This document shows, in pieces, positions 1 through 9,800 of a stretch of 47,040 nucleotides of DNA. The position numbers and the translations under genes were made by a program. This DNA comes from Nostoc linckia FACHB-104 (GTDB lineage Bacteria; Cyanobacteriota; Cyanobacteriia; Cyanobacteriales; Nostocaceae): NCBI RefSeq assembly GCF_014696615.1, contig NZ_JACJQJ010000064.1, positions 1 to 47,040 on the forward strand, read 5' to 3'. Every line of letters begins with the position of its first letter. The stretch's first letter is position 1. The notes below the pieces were generated by a model. It made no database searches. It was not told the origin of the DNA and saw nothing but the letters and a program-made list of their open reading frames with translations.

Positions 1-196
1 TTATTCGTTGGTTGGATGAGATAATCGCTTATTTCGACAATGGGACAACCAGTGGTGCTGTTGAAGGCGTTAATAATAAACTCAAGCTCATTAAACGCTC
101 TGGTTACGGTTTTAGAAACTTTGAAAATTTCCGAATTAGGTGCTTATTAAGTTGGCATTTTAGCTGTTAGTTTAGCATAACAAGTCCTGAAGAACC
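1..196 (+). mobile_element. ISL3-type insertion sequence, right end
   Basis: This is the end of an insertion sequence that begins outside the window: the C-terminus of its transposase (to 170) followed by a short non-coding tail. The tail closes with GAAGAACC at 189-196, which I take as the terminal inverted repeat end; the other end is not available to confirm it. The putative end lies only 3 bp from the stop codon of the neighbouring reverse-strand antitoxin-like gene, so the element may have been inserted just behind that gene. Confidence 0.6.
3..170 (+). CDS. ISL3-family transposase, C-terminal fragment (5' end outside window)
   Basis: An open frame enters from the left edge and gives 55 residues ending at a TAG. 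It contains the segment EGVNNKLKLIKRSGYGFRN followed by 'FENFRIR' and 'LLSWHF', the hallmark C-terminus of ISL3 (DDE) transposases common in cyanobacteria; the E of 'VEGVNNK' is the expected last acidic catalytic residue. No frameshift is seen in the visible part, so whether the full transposase is intact cannot be judged here. Confidence 0.75.
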   Translation: MRWLDEIIAYFDNGTTSGAVEGVNNKLKLIKRSGYGFRNFENFRIRCLLSWHFSC

Positions 197-199
197 AAT

Positions 200-427
200 T
201 TATTTGTGCCATTTCTTCATTTGTGCTTTAGCTTCTGCATGGGAAATAATATCACCATCTGCAACTTGCTGTAGCCCCTGTTCTATCTTATACAAAAAGT
301 AAAGATGTTCCATAATCTCAGGAAACGAAACATCCTGTGGCATCTCCTCTAAGGCTTTAAGTATTTTTTGCTTTGCTGTAGTACCTGTCATGACTGTTCG
401 CCGCCTTTTGCAACTAGCAATCATCAT
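200..427 (-). CDS. small antitoxin-like protein, no partner toxin visible
   Basis: A 75-residue protein; from an internal Met (start at 391) it would be 63 residues. The pattern 'KILKALEEMP.DVSFPEIMEHLYFLYKIEQG' ending in 'ISHAEAKAQMKKW' resembles short antitoxins usually encoded just before a RelE/ParE-type toxin. The first ATG has a plausible ribosome site (AAAAAGG about 6 nt upstream), so I keep it, but the similarity only begins after the second in-frame Met. Downstream on this strand, where a toxin would be expected, lies the end of the ISL3 element. No catalytic function is expected; the probable role is toxin neutralisation and autorepression, by family resemblance only. Confidence 0.6.
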   Translation of the reverse strand: MMIASCKRRRTVMTGTTAKQKILKALEEMPQDVSFPEIMEHLYFLYKIEQGLQQVADGDIISHAEAKAQMKKWHK

Positions 428-487
428 ACTAACCTTTTTCTCAAATCTGTTAGAGCGTAACGCATCGACAAAGATGGTGTGTTACGG

Positions 488-712
488 CTAAATTTCATTG
501 AAGTCTTCTAAAGGTTCATCAAAATCATCAGTAATGGAAATTAAGCCCTGATCGCTGCCAAAAAGTGGAGGACGTTGAGGGAGAGGTTGTAAGGAAACCA
601 ATTTGACTATTGGTTGGTTGTTTTTGGTAATAATAATTTCTTCACCATCGACTGCTTTTTCAATTAATTCTGACATTTCCGTCAGGGCTTGGGTAATATC
701 AATTGTTTTCAT
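488..712 (-). CDS. Phd/YefM-family antitoxin
   Basis: A 74-residue protein. The N-terminus 'MKTIDITQALTEMSELIEKAVDGEEIIITKNNQPIVKLV' is a typical Phd/YefM antitoxin DNA-binding domain. The acidic C-terminus ('ITDDFDEPLEDF') matches the toxin-binding tail usually found on VapC-partnered antitoxins. In such operons a PIN-domain toxin follows at once; here the next 60 bp on the same strand carry a dispersed repeat (GCGTTACG-type palindrome, about 454-492) and then the other antitoxin-like gene. It therefore appears to be an orphan antitoxin, either the relic of a decayed pair or acting with a toxin elsewhere. Confidence 0.8.
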   Translation of the reverse strand: MKTIDITQALTEMSELIEKAVDGEEIIITKNNQPIVKLVSLQPLPQRPPLFGSDQGLISITDDFDEPLEDFNEI

Positions 713-767
713 CAGTTAATGTCCAGCCGCAGTCTTCTATTAGAGCTTATCTCAATTTTATGCTATT

Positions 768-1220
768 TTGATGCATACACGTAACTTTCAAAATATTATG
801 AATCGTTTTTTACTACATTTCTTCAGTATGTTTGTTCTTAGTAGCTTATCTATTGGCAGTTTAGCAATGGCAAGCCCAACACAGGAAACTTCAAAGATAC
901 AATTAGCGCAAAAGCTCAACTGTGATAATGCCCAAACCCAGGTAGAAATTAATCAATGCGCGAAGTTATCCTATCAGAATGCTGATAAAAAATTGAATCA
1001 GGTTTATCAAAAACTTGTGCCAACTTTATCTAGTTCCAGCAAGAGGAAATTAATCACTGCACAGCAAGCATGGATTAAGTTTCGTGATACTAGTTGTGAG
1101 TTTGAAAGAAGCCAATATGAAGGCGGAACTATTGCACCTACTATTTATTTTGGTTGCTTGGAACAGACTACACTGCAACGTACTCAACAATTAGAGGAAT
1201 ATCTTAATTCAGAACGTTAA
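768..1220 (+). CDS. secreted LprI/DUF1311-family protein
   Basis: About 150 residues, with TTG (768), ATG (771) and ATG (798) as candidate starts; the last gives a compact signal peptide. A hydrophobic segment ('FLLHFFSMFVLSSLSIGSL') is followed by an 'AMAS' cleavage-type site, so the product is probably exported to the periplasm. The mature part has four cysteines ('LNCDNAQTQVEINQCAKLSY', 'TSCEFE', 'FGCLEQ') and the signature 'QQAWIKFRDTSCEFE...YEGGTI' of the DUF1311/LprI family, some members of which inhibit lysozyme. The four cysteines probably form two disulfides. No operon partner is evident; a repeat element follows. Confidence 0.75.
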   Translation: MMHTRNFQNIMNRFLLHFFSMFVLSSLSIGSLAMASPTQETSKIQLAQKLNCDNAQTQVEINQCAKLSYQNADKKLNQVYQKLVPTLSSSSKRKLITAQQAWIKFRDTSCEFERSQYEGGTIAPTIYFGCLEQTTLQRTQQLEEYLNSER

Positions 1221-1272
1221 TACTTGAAGGGGGAAGGGTGAAGGGGGAAGGGGGAAATTAAATAAGATTATT

Positions 1273-1420
1273 GTAGGGTGTGTTAGGCGCTTATTTTTAA
1301 TATGATTTGTCACGCAAGAAATATCCTAGCGCCTAACGCACCATCGCTGCGGCGGTGCGTTACGGCTAAATATCATTGTCTCTGTGTCCGATATCCTTTC
1401 ATAGCCGTAACACACCCTAC
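1273..1420. repeat. MITE-like palindromic repeat, 148 bp
   Basis: The element begins with GTAGGGTGTGTTAGGC and ends with GCCGTAACACACCCTAC, which are inverted copies apart from one inserted base. In the middle is a second palindrome, GCGCCTAACGCACC...GGTGCGTTACGG. The ends share sequence with repeats at 454-492, 20745-20772, 33212-33243 and 36375-36402, so this is a dispersed family. There is no coding capacity. A G/A-rich run at 1227-1257 precedes it. Confidence 0.6.
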
Positions 1421-1587
1421 TTAAGATTTGCTTATACACATTTTCACTTCATCGTTTATTTGGTAAATAAATGTAAAGAAACTCGCAATTAAACTTAACT
1501 GAAATTAAGCAATTAGCATCCGGTAAGTCACTCACTGCGGTAGTCTAGATGAGAGTGAATTTATCGCCTTGTTTGACATTTTGTTTT

Positions 1588-2559
1588 ATGACTTCAGCTG
1601 TTTCCAGTCCTACACGCACAATTCGTATTGGTTCTCGTAAGAGTCAACTTGCTCTGGTTCAAACCCACTGGGTAAAAGAACAACTCCAAAAAAGCTTTCC
1701 TGAGATTGCTTTTGAAGTCCATACCATGTCTACCCAAGGCGACAAAATCCTGGATGTAGCATTAGCCAAGATTGGTGATAAAGGTTTATTCACCAAGGAA
1801 TTAGAAGTTGGGATGCTCAACAAGGAGATTGACTTTGCGGTTCATTCCCTCAAGGATCTGCCTACTAATTTACCAGAAGGGTTAACATTAGCAGCAATTA
1901 CCGAACGGGAAAACCCAGCAGATGCTTTGGTGTTGCACGAAAAGTATAAAGGTCAGACCATTGATACCTTACCAGAGGGTGCGGTAATCGGTACATCTTC
2001 TCTGCGGCGCTTGGCACAGTTACGCAATCAGTTCCCCCACTTTACATTTAAGGATGTACGGGGAAATTTGAATACACGCATGGCTAAATTAGATGCGGGT
2101 GAGTATGACGCGTTGATTTTGGCAGTTGCAGGTTTAGAGCGATTGGGAATGAGCGATCGCGTTCACCAAATTCTACCAAAAGAAATTTCGCTTCATGCTG
2201 TAGGTCAAGGTGCATTGGGTATTGAATGCCGTGCTGATGATACCGAGTTGATATCTCTCCTGAAAGCTATCGAACATCCCCAAACACGCGATCGCTGTTT
2301 AGCTGAACGTGCTTTCTTACGCGATTTGGAAGGTGGCTGCCAAGTACCCATCGGTGTGAACACTGAAATTAATGGTGACCAATTAACATTAACTGGCATC
2401 GTTGCTAGTGTAGATGGGCAAAAGCTGGTTAAAGATACCGTCAGCGGAGAAGCCAAAAATGCCGAACAGTTAGGTACAGAACTAGCAAATCTGTTGCGTC
2501 AACAAGGCGCGCAAGAAATTTTGGATGTCATCTTTACTGAAATCCAAAGAGGTTCTTAA
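1588..2559 (+). CDS. hemC: porphobilinogen deaminase (hydroxymethylbilane synthase)
   Basis: Cytosolic enzyme that polymerises four porphobilinogens into hydroxymethylbilane for haem and chlorophyll synthesis. The 323-residue product begins '[26 protein letters not shown]', typical of cyanobacterial HemC; an upstream in-frame ATG at 1549 would add 13 residues lacking family character, so 1588 is preferred. Visible signatures are 'STQGDKILD', the '[14 protein letters not shown]' active-site loop, 'GTSSLRR', 'RGNLNTR' and 'EGGCQVPIG', in which Cys251 carries the dipyrromethane cofactor. Length is normal. It sits alone, 240 bp ahead of glgA, with heptamer-like repeats (GTTGACT/AGTTAAC) between them. 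Confidence 0.97.
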   Translation: MTSAVSSPTRTIRIGSRKSQLALVQTHWVKEQLQKSFPEIAFEVHTMSTQGDKILDVALAKIGDKGLFTKELEVGMLNKEIDFAVHSLKDLPTNLPEGLTLAAITERENPADALVLHEKYKGQTIDTLPEGAVIGTSSLRRLAQLRNQFPHFTFKDVRGNLNTRMAKLDAGEYDALILAVAGLERLGMSDRVHQILPKEISLHAVGQGALGIECRADDTELISLLKAIEHPQTRDRCLAERAFLRDLEGGCQVPIGVNTEINGDQLTLTGIVASVDGQKLVKDTVSGEAKNAEQLGTELANLLRQQGAQEILDVIFTEIQRGS

Positions 2560-2798
2560 GCTATTCCGCAACCTGATATGGTTAGATAAGTAATCAGTGA
2601 ACAGTGAAACAGTGATAAGGAAACTCCAAAAAATAAATTATTCCGTATTAAGGTTGTTGACCGTTGACTGTTCACAGTTAACCGTCAACAGTTAACGCTC
2701 AACAATAACATTGGGAATATTTTTTTACTTGGAAGGCCCTAATTGAGTAACTGAAAACTGATCACTGTGTAGGCAGAATCGGGGAAACATATATTACC

Positions 2799-4223
2799 AT
2801 GCGGATTCTATTTGTTGCAGCAGAGGCAGCACCTGTTGCAAAAGTTGGTGGAATGGGTGATGTTGTCGGAGCATTGCCCAAAATCTTGAGACAAATGGGG
2901 CATGATGTACGCATATTCTTGCCTTACTATGGCTTCCTGCCAGACAAAATGGAGATTCCCAAGGAACCCATCTGGCGGGGATATGCCATGTTTCAGGACT
3001 TTGCTGTTTACGAAAGCATTCTCCCTGGTACTGATGTTCCCTTGTATTTGTTTGGACATCCTGCTTTCCTGCCTCGCCGCATTTATTCAGGAGAGGATGA
3101 AGATTGGCGGTTCACTTTATTTGCCAACGGTGCGGCAGAATTTTGCTGGAATTACTGGAAGCCAGAAATTGTCCACTGTCATGACTGGCATACTGGCATG
3201 ATTCCTGTGTGGATGAACCAAGATCCAGATATTACTAGCGTATTCACTATTCATAACTTGGCTTATCAAGGGCCTTGGCGTTGGTATTTAGAAAAAATTA
3301 CTTGGTGTCCTTGGTATATGCAAGGACACAACACAATGGCAGCTGCGGTGCAATTTGCCGACAGGGTAAATACAGTTTCTCCCACATACGCTGAGCAAAT
3401 TAAAACACCTGCTTACGGAGAAACCATCGAAGGTTTGCTGTCTTTTATTAGCGGTAAATTATCTGGGATTATTAACGGCATCGATACAGAAGTTTATAAC
3501 CCAGCAAACGACAAATATATTGCCCAAACCTTTACTACTGATACTTTAGATAAACGTAAAGCTAATAAAATTGGGCTGCAAGAAGAAGTAGGATTAGAAG
3601 TTAATTCCAACGCCTTTTTAATTGGCATGGTAACTAGGTTAGTAGAGCAAAAAGGTTTGGATTTAGTCATCCAAATTCTTGATCGCTTCCTAGCATATAC
3701 TGACGCGCAATTCGTGTTGTTAGGGACAGGCGATCGCTACTACGAAACCCAAATGTGGCAATTGGCATCCCGTTACCCCGGACGCATGGCAACTTACCTG
3801 CTGTATAACGATGCTTTGTCTCGCCGCATCTACGCTGGTACGGATGCCTTTTTAATGCCTAGCCGCTTTGAACCCTGCGGTATTAGCCAAATGATGGCTT
3901 TGCGTTATGGTTCTGTGCCCATTGTGCGCCGTACAGGGGGATTAGTGGACACGGTATCCCATTTCGACCCCATGAATGATGCAGGTACTGGTTATTGTTT
4001 TGACCGATATGAACCCCTGGATTTGTTCACCTGCATGATCCGCGCTTGGGAAGGTTTCCGTTTCAAACCTCAATGGCAGGAATTGCAAAAACGTGGCATG
4101 ACTCAGGATTTCAGCTGGTATCAATCCGCCAAGCAATACGTGAAACTGTATCGATCAATTTACGGCTTACCAGAAGAAGAAGAAGCACCTCAACCAGAGT
4201 TAGTGCTAAATGAGGCAGGATAG
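2799..4223 (+). CDS. glgA: glycogen synthase (ADP-glucose, GT5)
   Basis: Transfers glucose from ADP-glucose to the non-reducing end of alpha-1,4-glucan in glycogen storage. The 474 residues match the family length. The N-terminus '[27 protein letters not shown]' contains the K-V-G-G ADP-glucose-binding motif. Further signatures are '[12 protein letters not shown]', '[10 protein letters not shown]', '[13 protein letters not shown]', '[13 protein letters not shown]' and the C-terminal GT-B motif '[19 protein letters not shown]' with its E-x7-type acidic/Gln arrangement. Cyanobacteria commonly carry two GlgA paralogues; I cannot assign which one from this alone. A hairpin with a following TTATTT run (4264-4290) probably ends the transcript. 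Confidence 0.96.
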   Translation: MRILFVAAEAAPVAKVGGMGDVVGALPKILRQMGHDVRIFLPYYGFLPDKMEIPKEPIWRGYAMFQDFAVYESILPGTDVPLYLFGHPAFLPRRIYSGEDEDWRFTLFANGAAEFCWNYWKPEIVHCHDWHTGMIPVWMNQDPDITSVFTIHNLAYQGPWRWYLEKITWCPWYMQGHNTMAAAVQFADRVNTVSPTYAEQIKTPAYGETIEGLLSFISGKLSGIINGIDTEVYNPANDKYIAQTFTTDTLDKRKANKIGLQEEVGLEVNSNAFLIGMVTRLVEQKGLDLVIQILDRFLAYTDAQFVLLGTGDRYYETQMWQLASRYPGRMATYLLYNDALSRRIYAGTDAFLMPSRFEPCGISQMMALRYGSVPIVRRTGGLVDTVSHFDPMNDAGTGYCFDRYEPLDLFTCMIRAWEGFRFKPQWQELQKRGMTQDFSWYQSAKQYVKLYRSIYGLPEEEEAPQPELVLNEAG

Positions 4224-4263
4224 CAAAGTGCTGATTTCTTAATATTGAGTATTCCTACTGTAG

Positions 4264-4290
4264 GGGTTTAGCACTGCTAAACCCTTATTT
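4264..4290 (+). terminator. hairpin terminator after glgA
   Basis: GGGTTTAGCA, one base, then TGCTAAACCC form a perfect 10-bp inverted repeat (effectively 8 bp with a small loop), followed by TTATTT. It starts 41 bp after the glgA stop codon. Confidence 0.6.
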
Positions 4291-4339
4291 GTGCGTATCT
4301 ATATCCAATAAGTTTTGAACTCAAAATTGGTTTTGGGGA

Positions 4340-4380
4340 AAAGGTTAAAGGTTAAAGGTTAAAGGTTAAGGGTTAAAGGT
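4340..4380 (+). repeat. STRR heptamer array (AAAGGTT)n
   Basis: Five to six tandem copies of AAAGGTT with minor changes (one GGGTTAA variant), in the gap between the glgA terminator and the MITE-like element. Non-coding. Confidence 0.85.
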
Positions 4381-4492
4381 ATTTTCTTTTCCTTTTCCCA
4401 TTCCCCTTTTTCCCCTTAACCGACAAGTATTGCATCCAAGGATTGATTAATCAAAACCTGAAATTCTCCAATTTGGTAAATTCATAGAATGC

Positions 4493-4629
4493 AGGACTTA
4501 CGCAACTGGCACATTGATCCTCTGGTATAGGAGTCAAGAGTCAAAAGTCAAAAATTTAGATTTTTTGGACTCTTGACATTTGACTCTTGACAAACATAAA
4601 CGAAAAAATATGACACTTGCGTAAGTCCT
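4493..4629. mobile_element. MITE-like element, 137 bp, with flanking 7-bp direct repeat
   Basis: Terminal inverted repeats AGGACTTACGCAA (4493-4505) and TTGCGTAAGTCCT (4617-4629) are exact, and imperfect pairing extends inward. The interior is itself an inverted repeat made of GAGTCAA/TTGACTC heptamers around 4531-4590. The direct repeat TAGAATG is present at 4485-4491 and 4629-4635, consistent with target duplication although the right copy overlaps the repeat end by one base. No coding capacity, so movement would need a transposase in trans. Confidence 0.65.
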
Positions 4630-4669
4630 AGAATGATTAATTTGTCGGACTTTATTCCCAATCCAAAAT

Positions 4670-6673
4670 CTAAAATCCAAAATTAGGTATTGTTGGTGCA
4701 TCTGCATAATACAGCCCTTGATAAAGAACCTCATGCAAAGTTTGCAATAATTCTTGAGTGTTGTAGGGCTTAGAAATAAATTTGTTGACAGTCCCATCTT
4801 TAGTAATTTTATTGCCGCCTACCAAACCACTAACAGCAACAATCTTGACAGAGGGATTCATTTTTTGCAATGTGCGAATGGTGGTTTCACCATCCATCAC
4901 TGGCATCATCATATCTACCAAAACTAAACTAATATTATCTTGGTAGCGGGCATAGATTGCGATCGCTTCAATCCCATTACTGGCAGTTAGCACTCTGTAG
5001 TTATAATTTTCTAAAGAAATCTTGGTGGTTTCAAGAATTTCATCTTCGTCATCTACTACTAAAATTAATTCTCTGTTACCATCTGGCAGTTCAATATTTT
5101 CAGCTAATGATGTTGCCATAGTCTCTACTGCTGGCAAGAATAATTTAAATTCTGTTCCTTGCCCAATTTCGCTATGAACATTAATAAAACCACCGTGACT
5201 TTTGATGATACCTCTCACGGTTGAAAGACCTAAACCTGTACCTTTACCAACCTCTTTAGTAGTGAAAAATGGCTCAAATATTCTATCTAAAATCTCTGGC
5301 GACATCCCAATTCCTGTATCTGCAACAGTAATCACAATATAGGGGCCAATATTAGCCTCAAGATTCATCCGGGCATATTGTTCATCAACTAAGAAATTTT
5401 TCGCAGAGATAGTTAGAGTTCCACCATTAGGCATAGCATCACGAGCATTAACGGTGAGGTTCATCAGCACTTGATGCAAGTGTGTGGCATCTCCAATTAC
5501 AGCCCATAAATCGGGATTAATATCTGAAGAAAATTCAATGGATTTGGGAAATGTACTATTAATAATCTGCTCAATTTCTAAGAACAAATGGTTAATGACC
5601 ACAATTGAACGCTTACCTTCAACCCCCCGCGCAAAATGTAGCACTTGCTTAACTAAAGCGGCTCCGCGCTTACAGTTGCTCTCAATTGTTCTATACATTT
5701 GCTGACTCCACTCTTCACTCGGAGAGCGTTTTAGCTGTAGCAGTTGTGCGGCTGACAAAATAGGTGTCAGTATATTGTTAAGGTCATGGGCAATGCCACC
5801 AGCAAGGGTACCTAAACTCTCTAACCTTTGAGCGCGGAGAAATTGACTTTCTAGTTGTTTTTTTTCTGTAATGTCAGTATTAACTGTCAAAATTGATTGC
5901 GGTTGTCCATCGCGATCGCGCATTAAAGTCCAACGACTGGCAACAATAATTGCTTGATTTTGTTTGTTAATTTGCTGTAATTCTCCGTACCAGCAGCCAC
6001 CTTCCGCTAGACTTTCACGGATATTTTCTAGTTGCGGTAAAATTTGCGCTTGATAAATCAGCTGATTAATATTTTTACCTATTACTTCTGTGGCTGACCA
6101 ACCGTATAAATTTTCTGCTCCTTGGTTCCAAAAGCTAATTTGATTGTCCCAATCGTGGACAATAATTGCATCTGTAGCGATATCGAGCAAAGCAGCTTGT
6201 TGATGAATTTTTTGTTCCGCTTGCTGGCGCTCAGAAATTTCCCTTTCCAAACGCTGATTTTGCTCTTGTAGTGTCTTAGCTAAGTTACACAGCTGCAGAT
6301 GCAATTCAATCCGTGCTAAAACTTCTTCATGCTGTAGCGGTTTAGTAACATAATCCACAGCTCCCAAATTCAAGCCTTTAACCTTATCCACTGTTTCTGT
6401 GAGTGCGGTCATGAAAATGATGGGAATATCCTGTGTTATGGGATTTGCTTTTAAATGACAACAGGTTTCAAACCCATCCATTCCTGGCATGAGTATATCC
6501 AACAGAATCAGGTCAGGTGGAGCATATTCAGCACGTGCGATCGCACTTTCACCATCTTCTGCAACCAAAACAGTAAATCCTGCATTGGCTAAAAAATCAA
6601 ATAACATTTCTAAATTAGTTGGGTTGTCATCAACAATTAAGATGACACCTTTATTATTTAAATCAGCGTTCAT
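4670..6673 (-). CDS. hybrid histidine kinase, REC-PAS-HisKA-HATPase-REC
   Basis: Soluble 667-residue phosphorelay protein with no membrane segment. The N-terminal receiver (about 8-125) has 'VDDNPTN' and phosphoacceptor Asp59 in '[11 protein letters not shown]'. A coiled linker (about 127-155) leads to a PAS domain (about 155-275, '[24 protein letters not shown]'). The HisKA motif '[15 protein letters not shown]' has His296. The HATPase has N ('[10 protein letters not shown]'), G1 ('VADTGIGM'), F ('FEPFFTTKE') and G2 ('GTGLGLSTV') boxes. The second receiver (about 530-650) has Asp587 in '[11 protein letters not shown]'. All key residues are present. A receiver at both ends suggests it is both controlled by an upstream kinase and able to self-relay. 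It lies convergent to glgA and about 150 bp downstream of the next kinase gene on the same strand. Confidence 0.93.
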   Translation of the reverse strand: MNADLNNKGVILIVDDNPTNLEMLFDFLANAGFTVLVAEDGESAIARAEYAPPDLILLDILMPGMDGFETCCHLKANPITQDIPIIFMTALTETVDKVKGLNLGAVDYVTKPLQHEEVLARIELHLQLCNLAKTLQEQNQRLEREISERQQAEQKIHQQAALLDIATDAIIVHDWDNQISFWNQGAENLYGWSATEVIGKNINQLIYQAQILPQLENIRESLAEGGCWYGELQQINKQNQAIIVASRWTLMRDRDGQPQSILTVNTDITEKKQLESQFLRAQRLESLGTLAGGIAHDLNNILTPILSAAQLLQLKRSPSEEWSQQMYRTIESNCKRGAALVKQVLHFARGVEGKRSIVVINHLFLEIEQIINSTFPKSIEFSSDINPDLWAVIGDATHLHQVLMNLTVNARDAMPNGGTLTISAKNFLVDEQYARMNLEANIGPYIVITVADTGIGMSPEILDRIFEPFFTTKEVGKGTGLGLSTVRGIIKSHGGFINVHSEIGQGTEFKLFLPAVETMATSLAENIELPDGNRELILVVDDEDEILETTKISLENYNYRVLTASNGIEAIAIYARYQDNISLVLVDMMMPVMDGETTIRTLQKMNPSVKIVAVSGLVGGNKITKDGTVNKFISKPYNTQELLQTLHEVLYQGLYYADAPTIPNFGF

Positions 6674-6742
6674 AAAACCTCATTTTTAAATCTGGCAGAG
6701 GTCAGCAATTCTGTTATTCCACATCCGCAATACCCTACATTA

Positions 6743-6834
6743 CAGTCAACAGTCAACAGTCAACAGTCAACCGCTAACCACCAACCGCCAACAGTCAACA
6801 GTCAACAGTCAACAGTCAACAGTCAACAGTCAAC
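6743..6834 (-). repeat. STRR heptamer array (TTGACTG)n overlapping a gene end
   Basis: Tandem CAGTCAA units (TTGACTG on the reverse strand) in two blocks, 6743-6770 and 6792-6834, separated by degenerate copies (CCGCTAACCACCAACCGC). The right block overlaps the last four codons and the stop of the large kinase gene. Confidence 0.9.
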
Positions 6835-9800
6835 AAACTTACTATCTGTTAACGGATAATATTGTTTAATAAAATCTACAATTTGTTTGCCTTTAAACTC
6901 TTTAGCCAGTTGGCGTAAATGATTGGCAAACGGTAAAAATTGTTCGTCCAACTCCTCTAATTTTGCTGCTCTTTGGGCAATACTTCTCAAATCCCCCTTC
7001 ATTGCCAAATCTAGCAAAATTGCAATTTCATCTGCTGGTGGAGGAATTAATGGTAAATTTTGGTTTTTTGTTTTTACATTAACATCTTTTTGCTGTGTTT
7101 GATCGGTTTCCATATCTTCATAAATCCATTCCAAGCCTAAGTAAATCCTTAACTTTTCTAAAAGTTCTGCTACCCGGAATGGTTTCGGCAGAAAATCATT
7201 ACAGCCTACTTCTAAACTCTGTTTTTGTTCAAAATCAAAAACGCTGGCTGATATAGCAATTACTATTACATCCTTAAAATTTGGTAACATTCTCAGGCGA
7301 CGAGTGGCTTCAAAACCATCCATTACGGTCATTACCAAATCCATAAAAATCAAATCTGGTTGAAAGACTAGTGCTTTATTCAGACAATCTAAGCCATCAG
7401 TTGCTTCTAAAACTTCAAAACCTAAAGGCTGTAGTAAATTAACTAAAACAGAACGGTTTGACCATTTATCGTCTACTACTAAAATTTTCTTTTTATCACT
7501 AACAAAACCAGTAATGTTACGTTCAACAATTTTCTTAACATTAGTCGGATAATCGACCTCAGCTAAATCTAAGTCAAGCCAGAAAACACTACCTTTACCC
7601 AAGGTACTTTTCACCTTTAGCTCACCACCCATCATCTCCACTAATTGACAGCTAATTGCTAATCCTAAACCTGTACCTTCTGTTTTTCGGCTATCTTCTC
7701 CTACTTGCTTAAAAGGTAAAAATATTTCTTCTAATTGCTCCTCAGCTATACCTATGCCTGTATCTTCTACTTGAAAGCGTAATTTTTCTGCATGATAGCC
7801 TACTTGAAATCTTACAGTACCTTTTTCGGTAAATTTGACAGCATTGCTGAGTAAATTAATTAAAACTTGTCGTAATCTTTTCTCATCGGCTCGCACAACT
7901 TTTGGTAAAACTGATAGTTGATGATAAACTAATGCGATTCCTTTTTGTTCACTACGGATACAGCAAATTTTTACAATACTTTCTAGAAATTCTGGTAACG
8001 AAAATTCTTTAGGATAAAGTTCTAATTTTCCGGCTTCAATTTTAGATAAATCTAAAATATCGTTAATCAGTGTGAGTAAATGTTCACCACATTGATGAAT
8101 GATGTTGATACCATTCTTTTGATCAGGAGTTAAGCCTTTATTTTTATTAAGAATTTGAGCGTAACCCAAAATCCCATTTAAGGGTGTACGCAGTTCATGA
8201 CTCATGCTAGCGAGGAACTGACTTTTGGCGCGGTTAGCGTTTTCTGCTACTTCTTCAGCACGTTGGCGATCGCGGATTTCTTGTTGTAGTTGTAAATTTT
8301 TCCCTTGCAATTCTAGAGTGCGTTCTTCTACCCTCACTTCTAGGGTGCGATTATATTCTTCTAAATCGTGATAAAGACGCGCATTTTCAATGGAAATTGC
8401 GGCTTGTGATGATAAAAGCTGTAACACTTCCAAGCGCTGTGGTGTAAAGGCTCCAGTAGTTAAATTATTCTCTAAATAAAGAATGCCAATCAGCTTTCCT
8501 TGATGCACAATTGGCGTACATAAAATAGATTTGGGTTGATGCTCAATTATATAGTTATCGTTGGTAAACAGGCTATGATTATTGGCATCATTCAATACCA
8601 AACTTTCTTGAGTTCGAGCCACATAATTAATTAGCGATATTGGTAGCTGTTGACTAGATTCAATAGGTGTTGAGTGCTGTATATCTATTTTATCTGTACC
8701 TACGCTTCCCCTAGATTTAATAACTAACTGTCCAGAATCATCTAAAATCAATAACCCTGTTTCTGCACCAGCATTTTCTAGCACAATGTGCATTAATTTA
8801 GCTAACAATTTATCGAGAATAATTTCTCCCGATAAAACTTGAGCCGCTTTCATCACTGTGCCGATATCCAGAGAACTAGAACTACCAGCAGTTGTAGAAC
8901 TAATTGTGCGATTTATGTCTTGTTGATTACTTCTTGAACGCAATATCTGAGAGAAAATCTGTGGATATCTAGCTTCTAAATTTCTAACTTTAATATTTGC
9001 TCCCCACTGAATATAAGCGTAGTAAGCCTGAGTTACATAATCTCTAGCAAGGTTTTCTCGACCCAGGGAAAAGTAAAACTCTGCAGCTAATTCTGCGGAT
9101 AGAGCTGCTTCTTGGATGTATCCTTGTTCTTTACTTCTTTTGATAGCTTGGTCATATAATTCCATTGCATCTAAATATTGCCCTAATACCCGCGCCTTTT
9201 CTGCAGATACCAAATCATATTTATGCTGATAATTTGCTGGTGCATGGAAAGCCCAATTCTGTATACTTTTTTGATTCGCGGCTACTTTAAGTAAGGCTTG
9301 TTTTTGTTCCGCTTCTGAAAGGTGAGAAAATTGCGCTAATAGAGCCAGCGAATAGTAAAAGTTATGTTGACCATTGATCGTCATTCCCAGCACACCACCT
9401 GCATATTTTTCGGCAGTGGCTGCATTCTGAATAGATTGACTATAATCTTGAGCAAAATAGCAGAAAATTGCATTAGCAAGGTAAGCCGCAAAAATACACA
9501 TATGATTGTTAATCGCAATCAAACTTTGCAAAAACTCTGCATCATTTATCTGCTCACCATGTAAGGTATATTGTTCTTCCGCTTGAGCCAGTAATTTTAA
9601 TACCAAGCGTCGCCAAACATTGAAATAATCGCTTTCTAAATATTGTTTGCGGTTCTGCAGAGATGCAAAATATTGTGCTTGCTTCTGCGCTACTAATTCT
9701 AGAGGCTCCCCGACAAATAATAAATGGTCGCAATAATAAAAAGTATTATAGCCAGCCCAGGGCATATCTCCCGTTTCTAAGGCACTTTGAATTGCTTCTT

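Noticed and set aside
4534-4797. Reverse-strand frame of 87 codons at the MITE-like element
   Set aside because: It runs through the inverted repeat and the C-terminus of the kinase in another frame.
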